The notes below the pieces were generated by a model. The model searched no databases. It was not told the DNA's origin and was given only the letters and a program-made list of their open reading frames with translations. A stretch of 64,000 nt of DNA, taken from assembly GCA_037693485.1 (NCBI GenBank), contig CM075348.1, positions 36,698,501 to 36,762,500 on the forward strand, in the 5' to 3' direction. The DNA comes from Kitagawia praeruptora. Taxonomy: Eukaryota; Streptophyta; Magnoliopsida; Apiales; Apiaceae. Below, piece by piece: positions 20,520 through 32,627 of this stretch (within the stretch, counting starts at the first letter, position 1; every line of letters begins with the position of its first letter). A program made the position numbers and the translations under genes.

Positions 20520-21781
20520 ATGAAAAAGAATTTCAGAAAAGCTGAGGGAAAGGAAGGCAGGTCTGGGAAAGTGGACAAGTCCAAGATCAAATGCGATAAT
20601 TGTGGTGAGAAAGGACATTTTGCACCTGAGTGCAAGAAAGCCAAAGCTGATAAAGGTCAAGCTTACATCACAAAGAAGAAGGACTGGGCTGACACTTCAG
20701 ACTCTAAAGATGAGGTGAACTATGCCTTGATGGCAAATGCTGATAGTATCTCTGAAGCTACTGAGACCAAGGTACCTCATTCTACTCTAACTTTTGATAC
20801 TACTGATATATCTGACTTAAGACTCTTTCTTAAAAACTTGCATGTTAGCTATAGAAATCAGACTTTAGAAAATGAAAGAATAAAATCTGAAAGTCTAGAG
20901 CTTAGAAAGAGAAATGACTATCTAGAATTAGAATTAGTCCAGATGTTAAAAATTCAGAAAGAGAGAGATGATGCTATTATTGTTAAAACTGAATTATTGA
21001 AAAAGCATGCTTATCTTGAATCTGAACTTGCTAAAGAAAGAAACATTATTAAAACTTGGACTAACTCTGGTAAAACTACTCAGATTATCATTAAGAATGA
21101 TTGTTGGAAAGAAGGTCTAGGTTACACTGATAAAAAGAAAACTGCCAACCTAGAAGCCGCGACCTCCAAACCTGTATTTACTGAAAGGGCTGCAAAGGCC
21201 AAAATTAATCCTGTGAGGTTTGTACCAAAATTTGACAAACCAAAATAGGATGAAGTCAAATCAGTAAATATTAGTTTATTGTCTCAGAAACAGCTTAAAC
21301 ACAAGCTGAAGGAGATAAAAAGAGTGAACAAGGTAAAAGAACCTAGAAAAAACAGAAATGGAAAGGTAGGCATCAACAAAAGCAATAACTGTATGCCTAT
21401 TCTCAATGCTCCTAGGAAGAAATGTTACAACTGTGGAAATCCTAACCATCTTGCTACTTTTTGCAAGAAAAATAAAAATATAAACTCTATACCTCCTAAG
21501 TCAGGAGTTAAGAGTGGTTCAGTTAGGTTTAAGCCACAGAATCCTTGTTTTCACTGTGGAAGTATTTGGCATTCTATTTATACATGCAAAGAGTATCATA
21601 ATTTGTATTATGCTTATTATGAACTTAAACCCTCTTTGAATAATTCAAGATTGATTCTACATGTATAAACTCTAATAAAAATGTTAGCACAAACTCTGAT
21701 AAGACTTCTGCTACAAAAGCTAACAAACTTAATAAGGCCAAAGGATCCAAGCAAGTCTGGGTCCTTAAAACTAATCATTAG
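20520..21781 (+). pseudogene. Sirevirus-like gag, N-terminally truncated, broken
   Basis: Only the C-terminal part of gag remains, starting 45 bp after the primer-binding site. The N-terminal UBN2-type domain is missing, so an internal deletion is likely. A CCHC knuckle (CDNCGEKGHFAPEC) is followed by a Lys/Glu-rich coiled region and two more knuckle-like motifs (CYNCGNPNHLATFC and CFHCGSIWHSIYTC). A TAG interrupts at 21246-21248 and a frameshift follows near 21640. After that the frame reaches the typical gag end KQVWVLKTNH and stops at TAG 21779-21781. A second stop (TGA 21791-21793) separates it from pol in the same frame. A stop between gag and pol is normal in this lineage. Confidence 0.82.
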
Positions 21782-21793
21782 TGGTTTTTCTGA

Positions 21794-24700
21794 TTGCAGG
21801 GTAACAGGAAAAATATCCTTGTTCTGGACAGTGGATGCTCAGGACACATGACTGGAAATAAAGCCCTGCTATCAGAATTTGTGGAGAAAGCTGGCCCAAG
21901 TGTTTCTTATGGAGATGGCAACATAGGAAGGACTCTGGGATATGGCAATATCAATCTTGGGAATGTCATCATTGAATCTGTAGCTCTAGTCTCAGGACTC
22001 AAACATAATCTTCTAAGTGTGAGTCAAATCTGTGACAGAGGTTATCATGTGGATTTCTTTGAAGAACATGGTGAAGTTGTAAGCAAATCTACAGGAAAAG
22101 TTGTTCTGAAGGGATACAGGCATGGTAACATTTATGAAGCCAAGCTTTCAACAAACTCTGAAGGCTCTACGATCTGTCTATTGAGTAGAGCATCAATTGA
22201 AGAAAGCTGGAACTGGCACAAAAGACTTTCTCATCTGAATTTCAACAGCATTAATGAGCTAGTGAAGAAAGATCTTGTGAGAGGATTGCCCAAATCAGTT
22301 TTTACTCCAGATGGCCTATGTAACTCATGTCAGAAGGCAAAACAAAGGAAAACTTCATTCAAAAGTAAGACTGAATCCTCAATTCTTGAGCCATATCACT
22401 TATTGTATGTTGATTTATTTGGTCCAGTAAATATAATGTCTATTGGAAAGAAAAAATATGCTTTGGTTATTGTTGATGAATACACCAGATATACATGGGT
22501 GTATTTCATGCACAAGAAAGAAGAAACTGCATCAATCTTAACAGAGCATGTCAGACAATTGGACAAATGATCTAAGCATACAGTGAAAATCATAAGTAGT
22601 GATAATGGCACTGAGTTCAAGAATGTAGCCATGGAAGAGTTTTGTAAAGAAAATGGAATAAAGCAAGAATTCTCTGCACCTGGAACTCCACAACAAAATG
22701 GAGTAGTAGAGAGAAAAAACAGGACTCTCATAGAAGCTGCAAGGACCATGCTTGATGAAGCAAAGCTGCCAACTTACTTCTGGGCTGAAGCTGTGCAAAC
22801 TGCTTGTTTCACACAGAATGCTACACTCATAAACAAGCATGGTAAAACACCATATGAGATGGTGAAAAATAAGAAGCTGAACCTGAAGTACTTTCATGTG
22901 TTTGGATGTAAATGTTTTGTTCTTAAGACTCATCCAGAATAGCTTTCCAAATTTGATTTAAAAGCTGATGAAGGAATCTTTGTTGGATACCCACTATCGA
23001 CAAAAGCATTCAGAGTCTATAATCTGAGAACAAAAGTGGTCATGGAATATATCCATGTGTCTTTTGATGACAAAAAGATAACAGGACTTGAAGATTTTGA
23101 TGAACATGACCAGCTGAGATTTGAGAATAAAGAAATGAATGCTGATCTACAAAATTCTAATACTCTTTCAGACTCTATTGTTCAATCTATACCAGTAGAT
23201 CAAACTGCAGCACATGTTGAGGGGGAGCAAGTGAACGATGAAAATGAACCCCAATCAAGTGAAGAAACATCAAAGAATGCTTCTACTGCTAATGATTCAT
23301 TAAACTCTGATTCATCAAACTCTGAAAGCAACAGCTCAGGGGGAGCAAACAATGATTTTGGATCTACTAGTCACCATACTCAACACAATTATGAACTTGG
23401 GGAATCATCAAGATCAAATCAGCCAAGACAAATAGTATGGAGTAAAGCGCATCCCTTTGAACAGATCATTGGTGAACCGGACAAGGGTGTACAGACTAGA
23501 AGAGCAACACAGAATGAATGCAATTTTACAGGATTTTTATCTCAAATTGAACCTAAAAAGGTTAATGAAGCTCTTGATGATCCAGATTGGGTAACTGCGA
23601 TGCAGGAAGAACTCAATCAGTTCGAAAGGCAGAAAGTTTGGAAGCTGGTGCCAAGACCAAAAGATAAATTTATAACTGGCACTAGATGGGTGTTTAGAAA
23701 TAAACTGGATGAAAATGGTATTGTTACGAGGAACAAGGCTCGATTGGTAGCAAAGGGTTACTCTCAAGAAGAGGGAATTGATTATGATGAAACCTATGCT
23801 CCAGTTGCAAGGCTTGAAGCAATCAGGATGTTCTTAGCATTTGCTGCACACTCCAACTTTAAGGTTTTTCAGATGGATGTGAAGAGTGCATTTTTGAAAG
23901 GAGATCTAGAAGAAGAAGTCTATGTTGAACAACCCCCTGGGTTCGAAGACAAGGAATTTGAAGGTTTTGTGTACTTTCTCTTCAAAGCTCTCTATGGTCT
24001 CAAGCAAGCCCCTCGAACATGGTATGATACTCTCTCCAAGTTCTTACTTGAAAATGGTTTTACAAGAGGTATCATCGATAAAACTCTCTTTCATAAAAAG
24101 CATAAAAATGATATAATTCTGGTGCAAGTATATGTGGATGATATAATATTTGGTTCTACTAATGATTTGCTATGCAAGAGATTTGCTAAACTAATGCAGA
24201 GTAGGTACGAGATGAGCATGATGGGTGAGTTGTCCTTCTTCCTTGGACTTCAAGTTGTTCAGAAGCCTGATGGTATTTTCATCTGCCAGTCAAAATACAT
24301 AAAGGATCTTCTGAAGAAATATGGGATGGAAGAAGCAGGTACTGCCAAGACCCCGATGCCAACTGCAATCAAGCTTGATGAAGACAAATCTGGTAAGTCA
24401 GTTGACATCACGAAGTATCGAGGTATGATCGGCTCTCTCTTGTACTTAACTGCTAGTAGACCAGATATTATGTTCGCAACTTGTCTATGTGCTAGATTCC
24501 AGGCTAACCCTAAAGAGTCACATCTTATAGCTGTTAAACGTATTTTCAGATACCTTAAGGGAACCCCCAATCTTGGGATTTGGTACCCGAAAGGAACAGG
24601 TTTTGACCTAATTGGCTATACAGATTCTGACTTCGCAGGTTGTAAGATTGATCGGAAAAGTACTTCTGGAAGCTGTCAGTTTCTAGGAAGAAGGTTGGTA

Positions 24701-25078
24701 TCTTGGTACAGCAAGAAGCAACACTCAGTATCTACCTCGACAGCCGAAGCAGAATACATTGCGGCAGGTAGTTGTTGTGCTCAGATCCTATGGATGAGGA
24801 ATCAACTTCAGGACTATGGACTCGTGTTGGACAAAAATCCAATTCTATGTGACAACACGAGTGCCATTGCCATTGCCAACAATCCAGTTCAACACACCAG
24901 GACTAAGCACATTGATATCAGGTATCATTTCTTACGAGAGCATGTCATGAATGGAACTGTGGTATTATATTTTGTTCCCATAGATCAACAAATTGCGGAC
25001 ATCTTTACTAAACCACTGGATGAATCCACTTTCTCCAGGTTAGTTGGTGAACTTGGGATGTTAAATCTGTCTAATTAA
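21794..25078 (+). pseudogene. Sirevirus-like pol: protease, integrase, RT, RNase H
   Basis: One reading frame runs throughout but is cut by stops at 22568-22570 (TGA) and 22940-22942 (TAG). Domains: protease LVLDSGCSGHM; GAG-pre-integrase WNWHKRLSHL with CNSCQKAK; integrase core with VDLFGP, SSDNGTEF and PQQNGVVERKNR. A Ser/Asn-rich linker follows. Reverse transcriptase shows KARLVAKGYSQ, QMDVKSAFLKG and the YVDD box (VQVYVDDIIFG). RNase H has GYTDSDFAG, STAEAEYIA and CDNTSAIAIANNP. The RT-RNase H part (23036-25078, 680 residues) is undamaged at the level of reading frame. Both stops could come from single C-to-T changes (CGA to TGA, CAG to TAG). Confidence 0.92.
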
Positions 25079-25786
25079 TTTTGGATAATCAATAACTGCA
25101 ATTTGTTATATGTTCACATGTATTTTAAATGTCCATATGTTTAGAACTTGTGAATTTATTTGCATCCAGTCCTCATATTATAATTATCTCTGTATTAATT
25201 ACCACACTTATAAATGCTATATTTTATGGTAATTAGTTAGTAAATAATTGTGTTAATTGTAGCATAATTTAATAAATATTTCATTGACATATATCAATTA
25301 ATGATATTTTGTTAATTTTATGTCTATTTAATTGCGAGTTTATCTGATTATTGTGGATTAATTCTTGATTTACTGTGTGATTATTTTTAAATCCATAATA
25401 ATTAGAAGTATTAAATATGTGTATGTGTATAGGCTGATAGGTTTCGGCGATAAGATGTTTTTTCGGCCGACAGGTTTCAGTGATAAGATGTTTTTTCGGC
25501 TAATTAGGTAGATAGGTGAGAAATTATTGAGCGGTGTTATTTTTCAAACATAACATGTCACTATTACACCTAACCCACTAATACTTGAAACCTTATAAAT
25601 GATGAGTTTTTGTTTGTGTTTAACATCATCATTTTTCAGATATACAGAGCATATACACACAATTGCTGAATATTTCAAGCTTTGACCGGAAAGATCTCAC
25701 AATCTAGCTGGTGGTTTTTAGAACGGATTTCATATTCTTGTTGTACGCACTAACCCTTGTTTTTGAATTTCCTTAAAGTTTTGAAA
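25079..25786 (+). other. Spacer between pol and the envelope-like ORF
   Basis: About 700 bp, AT-rich, with two tandem 32-bp copies of a GATAGGTTTCGGCGATAAG-type unit (about 25436-25500). A TATA-like TTATAAAT lies at 25593-25600 and a candidate splice acceptor TTTTTCAG near 25632-25640. These could serve a separate transcript for the third ORF (inference). Confidence 0.5.
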
Positions 25787-27787
25787 ATGGCATTGCAGGG
25801 AAGCTTTTTAATTGCTAAAGTTAATCCTATTTCCATTCAGCAAATCGAAACCATTCAGGATGATCAATTTCGCGCTTGGACACAATTTCTGAATGAACAT
25901 TCATTAATCCGCTATGCTTTAGTTACATAGGTGCAGCTTAACCATGATGCATTGCGTGAACTATATTGCAGTGCAGTTAACACTTCAGGACATGACGGGT
26001 GTGCAATCACATATCGACTGTTTGGTAGGTCGATTAGGGTCACTGAACGAGATGTTAATCGAATTCTTCATTTTCCTATGGAAAATCTCGTTTCTGATCC
26101 TACCCCTGAAGAGATTGAAATGTTTTTTCATTTTATAAGGTACCAAGATGGCAATTTCAATACTGGTACTCTTTCTAGAATGTTTCTAACACAGTATTGA
26201 AATTTCTTCTTTCACACTCTTAACCATGTTTTTTCCTCAGATAGAACAAATCAAGATTGAATACCTGAATTTATTCAAAAAATAGGGTATCGGTCGCCAA
26301 TAATTTGAGGATTAATTTTGGAAAAATAGTGCTTGGTCAAATCATTTTAAAAATGAAACGCTTGGGAACAAGAGATGTTCGGACTCAAAATGTCAAATGT
26401 CTATATCCAAGGTTTCTACAGTTAATATTAAATGATTTTTTGAATGATGAAGACAGGGTACGCTTGGAAAATGGTCAAAAGGTGGAATGTTCTTCCATGA
26501 AGACGAATGTAATTAATTACATAAGCAAAAAGAAATATACGTATGTGCCTACAGTCCCAACTGAATATCTAAAGACTGTCCCAATTCCGTTGTTACCACG
26601 ACCAGTGAGAGCAGGTATACGACAAGGTAATATTTCAATCCATGCTATTCCAACCTCTGTATTCCCTATTGTGTCACAGGAAATACAGTTTCTACAGCCC
26701 TCCAGTGGCCATCTTACCCGACCAAGAGCAGGAAATCCCACCGACTCTAAAACAGGTCGAAGAGCCCATTCTACAAATGCAAACACAAACACAACAAACT
26801 CCTACACCTCATTTGTCACTTAAACGGCCAATCATTCACATTATTGAGGGAGATAGTGCCTCAGCAGCACCACATAAAGAGTTAGTTACATCAGCCGCTC
26901 TACCTCATTCTAAATGGAGTAAACCCAATAAACCTGAGGTAACGACAACTGTTAGTGAAACAATTCTTTCTTATCCAATGAGTGAAAATGTAAATAAGGT
27001 TGAATTGACGGGAGCAACTGGTGAATCTTCCATTTTACGGAAAGATCCATTAGTAGGAGGTTCTTTTATGAACCAAGTGTCTTCACAGACATACGAGGGA
27101 AACTTGGGTTTTGTGCCATTTAATCGATTCAAGTTTAACCTCCCATAGGGAAAATCTCTGGATCTCTTTCGAGATTTACCACTCTTTACCAGTGCTCAGC
27201 AACTCGCTTCACGCGAGGACGGAAGCTCACGAACTTTCATTGCACCATCCGTGACCTCTGAAAAAGGGGCTAGGATGATTTCATTTGCAGGTACACATAT
27301 CGGTGGAAGCTCTAGAGGAAAGGTGAGGGAAACACCAACAGAACATGTAAGTGTAACCCAAACCACTAAACCGAGTGAATATAGAGTGTTGAGTGAAACA
27401 CCTGCAGAACGTACAAGTGAGCAACCTACTCAACCACATGCACTTGTAACCAGAAAGGAATATAGCAGACTCCTTACACGGGTCCAAACAATGGAGAAAG
27501 AGTTGTCAAATATTTGTAAGTCCATTGGAGAAATCAAAAATTTGCAACTTATTTAACATAATGCATTCCAGGTACAATTAAGTTCCTTGTCAGCCCAGTT
27601 TAGTCATGCAATCAACTCCTTGGTAAAGCCATCTTCGTCTAATTTACCAACTCCACATCCTACTAATCTGGAGGATAACCCAACTGAGGGGGAGAAGGTG
27701 GATGATCAAGAAAAATCTACTAGGCGTAAGGGCAAGGAAAAGGTTGTTGACACGGAATTAACTTTATTCTGGGAAAGGAAAAGCTAA
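25787..27787 (+). pseudogene. Envelope-like third ORF of Sirevirus-like element
   Basis: A ruined frame in the position where Sireviruses carry an envelope-like ORF. From ATG 25787 the frame stops at TAG 25928-25930 and TGA 26198-26200. It shifts frame before 26305 and again near 26650, then continues with stops after 27146 and 27553. Visible blocks are ITYRLFGRSIRVTERDVNRI, then a region rich in charged residues, then Thr/Ser/Pro/Gln-rich sequence, and finally a short heptad-like coiled part (YSRLLTRVQTMEKELSNI). No signal peptide or clear membrane segment is seen. Plant envelope-like ORFs of this type have no proven envelope function. The name here reflects position and general look only. 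Confidence 0.65.
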
Positions 27788-27991
27788 TGGGAGTATTAGT
27801 GCTATGTGGAAAGAAAGCAAAGGCAAACTTGAAGATACGTTCAGTCTAGAGGAACAATTGTCTTGCACTTGGAAATCTGGAAAATGTATATATGATCCAG
27901 AATGTACTTTAATATTATTTATCTTTGTATTTTACTTTTTGTATCAGTTGAGTTATCCTCTAGGAATTTGCTTGTCAAACCCTAACAATCA

Positions 27992-28004
27992 AATAGGGGG
28001 AGAT
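27992..28004 (+). other. Polypurine tract
   Basis: ATAGGGGGAGA-type run immediately before the right LTR start TGTAAAGC, the second-strand priming site for reverse transcription. Confidence 0.75.
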
Positions 28005-28328
28005 TGTAAAGCATAATGTAATGTAATATGTAATAGAGGACATATATAACTCAACTAGGATAAAAGATAAATAATATTAACTCTATACAGCGATCGTGAA
28101 ATTTGAAGAACAGGCACCAACAAGGATCAAGTCGCTGAAAGAAGTTCATTAACATGATCAAGCCTCAGTGACAGAATAAGATGTACAGATGATTCAGTTG
28201 AAGGGCCAATAGATTCCATGTATTCAAATTAATTGAAGATACTGCTGCAGGTTAATCAATTGGAATGCAACGAAGGTGTGAAGATCAATATCAGTGCTAG
28301 TCACTTGTGAACCAGACCAGTGCAATAA

Positions 28329-29832
28329 GGGCCTGTTTGGATTGAGGGTTGGGGAGGGATGGGTTGGGTTGGGTTATAATGGGATGGGTTAGGTTGGGAA
28401 GGGATGGGTTGGGTTGAACTCTTACCTTGTTTGGATGTAAGGGTTGAGTAATGAAGGGTTCAACCCTTACCTTATTTGGATGGAGGATTAGGTTGGGAAG
28501 GGTTATAATATAATTAATTATTATTTTTTTGGGAAAAAATATTTTCAAATCAATATTTTTGAAAAAAATATTTCGGAATCAATATTTCGGGGAAAAAAAT
28601 TTTCGAACCAATATTTCGGGAAAAAAAATTTCTCAATAAATATTTCGGAAAAAAATACTTCAGAACCAATATTTCGGGAAAACATATTTCCGAAATATTG
28701 GTTTCGAGAATAATATTTCCGAAATATTGGTTCCGAGAAAAATATTTCCGAAATATTGGTTCGGGAAAAAATATTTCCGAAATATTGGTTCCGAAAAAAA
28801 TATTTCTGAAATATTGGTTCTGAAAAAAATATTTCCGAAATATTGGTTCCGAGAAAAATATTTCAGAAATATTGGTTCGGGAAAAAATATTTCCGAAATA
28901 TTGGTTCCGAAAAAAATATTTCCGAAATATTGGTTCGGAAAAAAATATTTCGGAAATATTGGTTCCGAAAAAAATATTTCCGAAATATTGGTTCGGAAAA
29001 AAATATTTCCGAAATATTGGTTCTGAAAAAAATATTTCGGAAATATTGGTTCTGAAAAAAATATTTCGGAAATATTGGTTCGGAAAAAAATATTTCCGAA
29101 ATATTGGTTCAGAAAAAAATATTTCGAAAATATTGGTTCCGAAAAAAATATTTCCGAAATATTGGTTCGGAAAAAAATATTTCCGAAATATTGGTTCGGA
29201 AAAAAATATTTCGGAAATATTGGTTCCGAAAAAAATATTTCCGAAATATTGGTTTGGAAAAAAATATTTCCGAAATATTGTTTCGGAAATATTTTTTACA
29301 GAAATATTGATTCGGAAATTTTTTTCCCTGAAATACTGATCCAGAAATATTTTTTCCCAAAATTTTGGTTTGGAAATATTTTTTTCGAAAATATTGGTTC
29401 AGAAATATTTTTTCTCGAAATATTGGTTCGAAAATATTTTTTCCCGAAATATTGGTTCGAAAAATTTTTTTTCCGAAATATTGGTTAGGAAATATTTTTT
29501 CCCGAAATATTGGTTCGAAAATATTTTTTCCCGAAATATTGGTTCGGAAATATTTTTTTCAGAAATACTGATCCAGAAATATTTTTTTATTGTTGTTATT
29601 TATTAGGAAGTATTTTTTTATTATTGAAATATTTTTCAACCATGTCCAACACCCCAAATCGGGGTGTTGAAATGCTCCCTCATTTACATTATATTAGAAC
29701 CCTCTCCTAACCCCTCACCAACCACTATAAACCCAACCCTCCATTTTAAATTTCTATCCAAACAAGGGTTGTCAAATTTGAACCCCTCCCAACCCACCCC
29801 ATCCCTCCCGAACCCCCTATCCAAACATGCCC
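28329..29832. mobile_element. Tourist-like element swollen by a minisatellite, 1504 bp
   Basis: TIRs GGGCCTGTTTGGAT and, inverted, GGGCATGTTTGGAT, flanked by TAA (28326-28328, 29833-29835), the PIF/Harbinger pattern. The left LTR of the host element keeps the single TAA (GCACTAAGTGTC), proving insertion. Subterminal G/T-rich left sequence (GGGTTGGG) is mirrored by C-rich CAACCC at the right. The interior is almost wholly a 29-bp tandem array. No transposase. Confidence 0.9.
28530..29600. repeat. 29-bp minisatellite with inverted flanks
   Basis: The core (about 28690-29280) is some twenty tandem copies of a 29-bp unit containing TATTTCCGAAATATTGGTTC plus an A run. The left part (28530-28690) carries the same words in inverse orientation to the right part (29280-29600, with GAAATATTTTTTCCCGAAATATTGG). 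The array therefore grew inside an inverted-repeat element. Every unit holds the palindrome ATTTCCGAAAT. Long open frames across it (repeated KYFRNIGSE) are artefacts of the repeat. Confidence 0.92.
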
Positions 29833-30625
29833 TAAGTGTCAGCACATACGAGAAGGATCAACACATTAATTCACAGAAAGAATTGCCAAAGCCTATTGAT
29901 GATCAAGGACAGACATAATATCTCAAGGTATTGCCAAAAATTAATTTACTCTGAAAATTAAATAAGTAACAGATTAATTATTTATAACAAAATAATTAAA
30001 TTAATCTGGTACTTGGATTATTTTCTGAGATGAATTAAAACAGCAAAATAAACAGAAGAGGATATGAATAGTAACCAAAATCACTATTCATATGAATAGT
30101 AACCGAAATCACTATTCATATGAATAGTACTATTCATATGAATAGTAACTGCGGTTGTTGGAATAGTAACTGCGGTTGTTGGAATAGTAGCTGGGGTTGT
30201 TGGAATAGTAGCTGGGGTTGTTGGAATAGTACAGCATAGTAACTTTCTATAATCTATAAATAGGCCTGTTGTATTTCATTTCAAAATACACCTCAACACA
30301 CAACTTTCTCTTCTCTCTCTTATATATCTTCTCTGTGTAAGCTGCTAGACAGTCCATCTAGTAGGAAAGCCGGCTTAGCCCGCTTTCAGGAAGTGTCGGG
30401 TAGAAGGTCCTCGTGCCTAAATTATCATTAGGAGTGTTTGATTTTGTAGCTGATCCATAGGATTAGATTGTGTAACAAACCTCCGGGTTTTATCTATTTA
30501 AAGATATTTTCCAAACAGTTGTGTTATTTCGATTCAGTATTTTTGATCTCATATCCACATCAAAAATCGAAATATTTTTTAAATAATGTATTCAACCCCC
30601 CTTCTACGTTATTCCGGACCTAACA

Positions 30626-30957
30626 GTATACATAAAGGGGATCGGGTAATTGTTACTCCATGACATATCATGTCGTAAAAACATTTTACAATATATATAT
30701 AGTTAAATCTCGATAAATGAAAATGTTTGGGACAAGAAAATTTTATTCATTAATTGAGATTGTTCATTTATCGAGATTAAAAATACACTATTTCTATTAT
30801 GAGATTATTCGTTTATCAAATATTCATTTATCGAGGTTCTCTATATTATGGATAATCATCTTTATTGGTAGGCGAAAACTTTTAGTAATATGGTATGGAT
30901 ATATGATAACAATCATTTGCGGATAAACATTTCCCATACATAAATGGGTTATATATA
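30626..30957. other. Intergenic DNA with a decayed pogo-like fragment
   Basis: At about 30705-30850 the words ATCTCGATAAATG and TTTATCGAGATT form a loose inverted repeat resembling the Emigrant/pogo family. No intact termini. Confidence 0.4.
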
Positions 30958-31212
30958 CTTCCTTCATTTCAAATTAGTAGTCCATTTTCAAAAAATTACG
31001 CATATTAAGAAATTCAATTAATCTAATTCCATATTTACCCATATTTATTGTATTGGTTGATAAATAAGTACATAAAGTCAATCTTGAAAATAAAAACTCA
31101 AGAATAATATGGGAAGTGTAAGTAAAAAATTGCCTTGAAAATAGGAATGAGACAACTATTTTGAAACAATTTTTTTTAAAAAAAGTGGACTACTAATTTG
31201 AAACGGAGGGAG
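30958..31212. mobile_element. Stowaway-like MITE, AATTAGTAGTCC subfamily
   Basis: 255 bp between TA dinucleotides, ends CTTCCTTCATTTCAAATTAGTAGTCC and GGACTACTAATTTGAAACGGAGGGAG inverted. A second copy is at 60258-60518. AGGGAGTATGTACA is partly repeated just outside the right end. Confidence 0.85.
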
Positions 31213-31709
31213 TATGTACAGGGAGTATGTACATAGTATCTGTTAGGGGTGATCGCGGTGCGGGCGGTGCGATTTTTTCCCAAAATCGCGGACCAACCCG
31301 CGTATGCGGTTTGATCAAATTTTCAAACCGCACCGCGAAATTTTAAAACCGCATAAACCACACCGCGAAAATGTGGTGCGGTTTATTGCGGTTTACACCT
31401 TCGATAAAAATAATTATAAATTTAAAATATTAATTTTCATGCATGTGAAATTAATTTTTAAACTTCTTACTCAACCACATTTCTTAATTCGTATGAGGAC
31501 CGTGTCTAGAGACTTAACGAAATACAAAAATTGTAGTATGAAATATTGTGATACTAAATAGATAAAGATGGGCTAGCGCATTATAATTGATCTCATAAGC
31601 TTCTAAAATAAACTATTACTACTTTACTAGGCAGTAGATACTAACAAACCAAATAGCTTGCAAACTATCCCTTAAATCATTAACAAAATACTAACATAAT
31701 ATATATATA

Positions 31710-32246
31710 GGGGGCTACTCCAATACAAACCTCCTTAAAATACAAACTTACAAACCAAGCAAAATCTAATATTTCAAGCTAATCTAATGACCAAACTAGG
31801 GGTACCCCAATACAAAAAATGTTTAAAATAATTGGCTTTATCCAACAAAAAAATTTTAAAATTTTTTTTTTTTAAAAAAATCACTGTTCACATGATGACG
31901 TGGCAGTGGATTTCACTGGTTAACGGTGCTTCGCACCTTCTTGTACGCCGCTTTGCGCCTTTATCATTCTAAAGTTGTAAGGAATGACAATCAATGGTAA
32001 AGACAATAGACGATTGACGAGTGTGTCGAGAGCCTTCGACCCTCATGACTACCTAACTCATCCGTTTACTGTCTTAAATGCTTCGCATTTCCACGGCAAG
32101 TTTTTTTTTTTTTTTTGTTGGATAGAGCCAATTATTTTAAGCTGTGCAGGTACCCTTGGCGGGAACCTTAGAATAAATGAAATATAATTAATTTAGTGTT
32201 GATTTATAGGTTTGTATTTTAAGAGTGGTTTGTATTTGAGCAAAAG
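31710..32246. mobile_element. Foldback MITE with AATACAAACC arms
   Basis: Left CTCCAATACAAACC..TTAAAATACAAAC is mirrored at the right by GTTTGTATTTTAAG..GGTTTGTATTTGAG. The interior has several small GC-rich hairpins (GGTGCTTCGCACC at about 31926, AATGCTTCGCATT near 32078). Boundaries lie in AT repeats and are approximate. Confidence 0.6.
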
Positions 32247-32258
32247 TATATATATATA

Positions 32259-32627
32259 GAGTTCCACTCTAGGGAAAACCATCTTACGTGGAGAACCGTG
32301 GAGAACCACTTAAAATGCATTAAAATAATCCTTTATATAAGGCCCCTGGCGGGGCCCCTTCACATAAAAGTCTTATAATTCTACCCTCTATCCATTCATC
32401 AAAAAAAAAAATTTTAAAAAAAACTTTTAAAAAAATGTTGCCACGTCATCATTTTTTGAAATTTTTTTTTTTTAAAAAAAAATTGTAATTTTTTTTTTAT
32501 AAATAGATAGAGTATAGAATTATAAGTCTTTTTTCTGAAGATGCCCCTGCGGGGCCTTTATATATAAAGCAATTATAATGTATTTTAAGTGGTTCTCCAC
32601 GTAAGATGGTTCTCCATGGAAAAATGG

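Larger units (their letters stand above)
19038..30625 (+). mobile_element. Sirevirus-like Ty1/copia element with envelope-like ORF
   Basis: An 11.6-kb plus-strand element with long LTRs (19038-20459 and 28005-30625, each enlarged by another transposon; about 1.1 kb without them). It has a Met-tRNA-type primer-binding site and a purine tract before the right LTR. The coding order is gag, protease, integrase, RT, RNase H, then an extra ORF in the envelope position. That order, with copia integrase before RT and an extra 3' ORF, is the Sirevirus plan. Flanks ATATA and GTATA are a 4-of-5 match for a target duplication. All three genes carry stops, so the copy is dead. LTR similarity is high, so insertion was fairly recent. 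Confidence 0.88.
28005..30625 (+). repeat. Right LTR of the Sirevirus-like element
   Basis: Homologue of 19038-20459; starts TGTAAAGCATAATG, ends GGACCTAACA. It is enlarged by the Tourist-like insertion at 28329-29832 and lacks the Helitron. A TATA box CTATAAATAGGCC lies about 370 bp before its end. Confidence 0.9.

Noticed and set aside
26517..26792. Open frame of 91 residues opposite the envelope-like ORF
   Set aside because: Shadow of the third ORF in antisense; no independent evidence.
25787..27787. An active retrovirus-like envelope gene
   Set aside because: Multiple stops and frame breaks, no signal peptide or membrane anchor seen; it is a decayed plant retrotransposon ORF.
28690..29280. 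Regularly spaced repeats resembling a CRISPR array
   Set aside because: Units are directly adjacent with no unique spacers, in plant nuclear DNA; it is a minisatellite.
28727..29606. Several open frames of 60-155 residues with repeated KYFRNIGSE/ISEIL words
   Set aside because: They lie in a 29-bp minisatellite that has no stop in any forward frame; repeated translation is an artefact, not a repeat protein.
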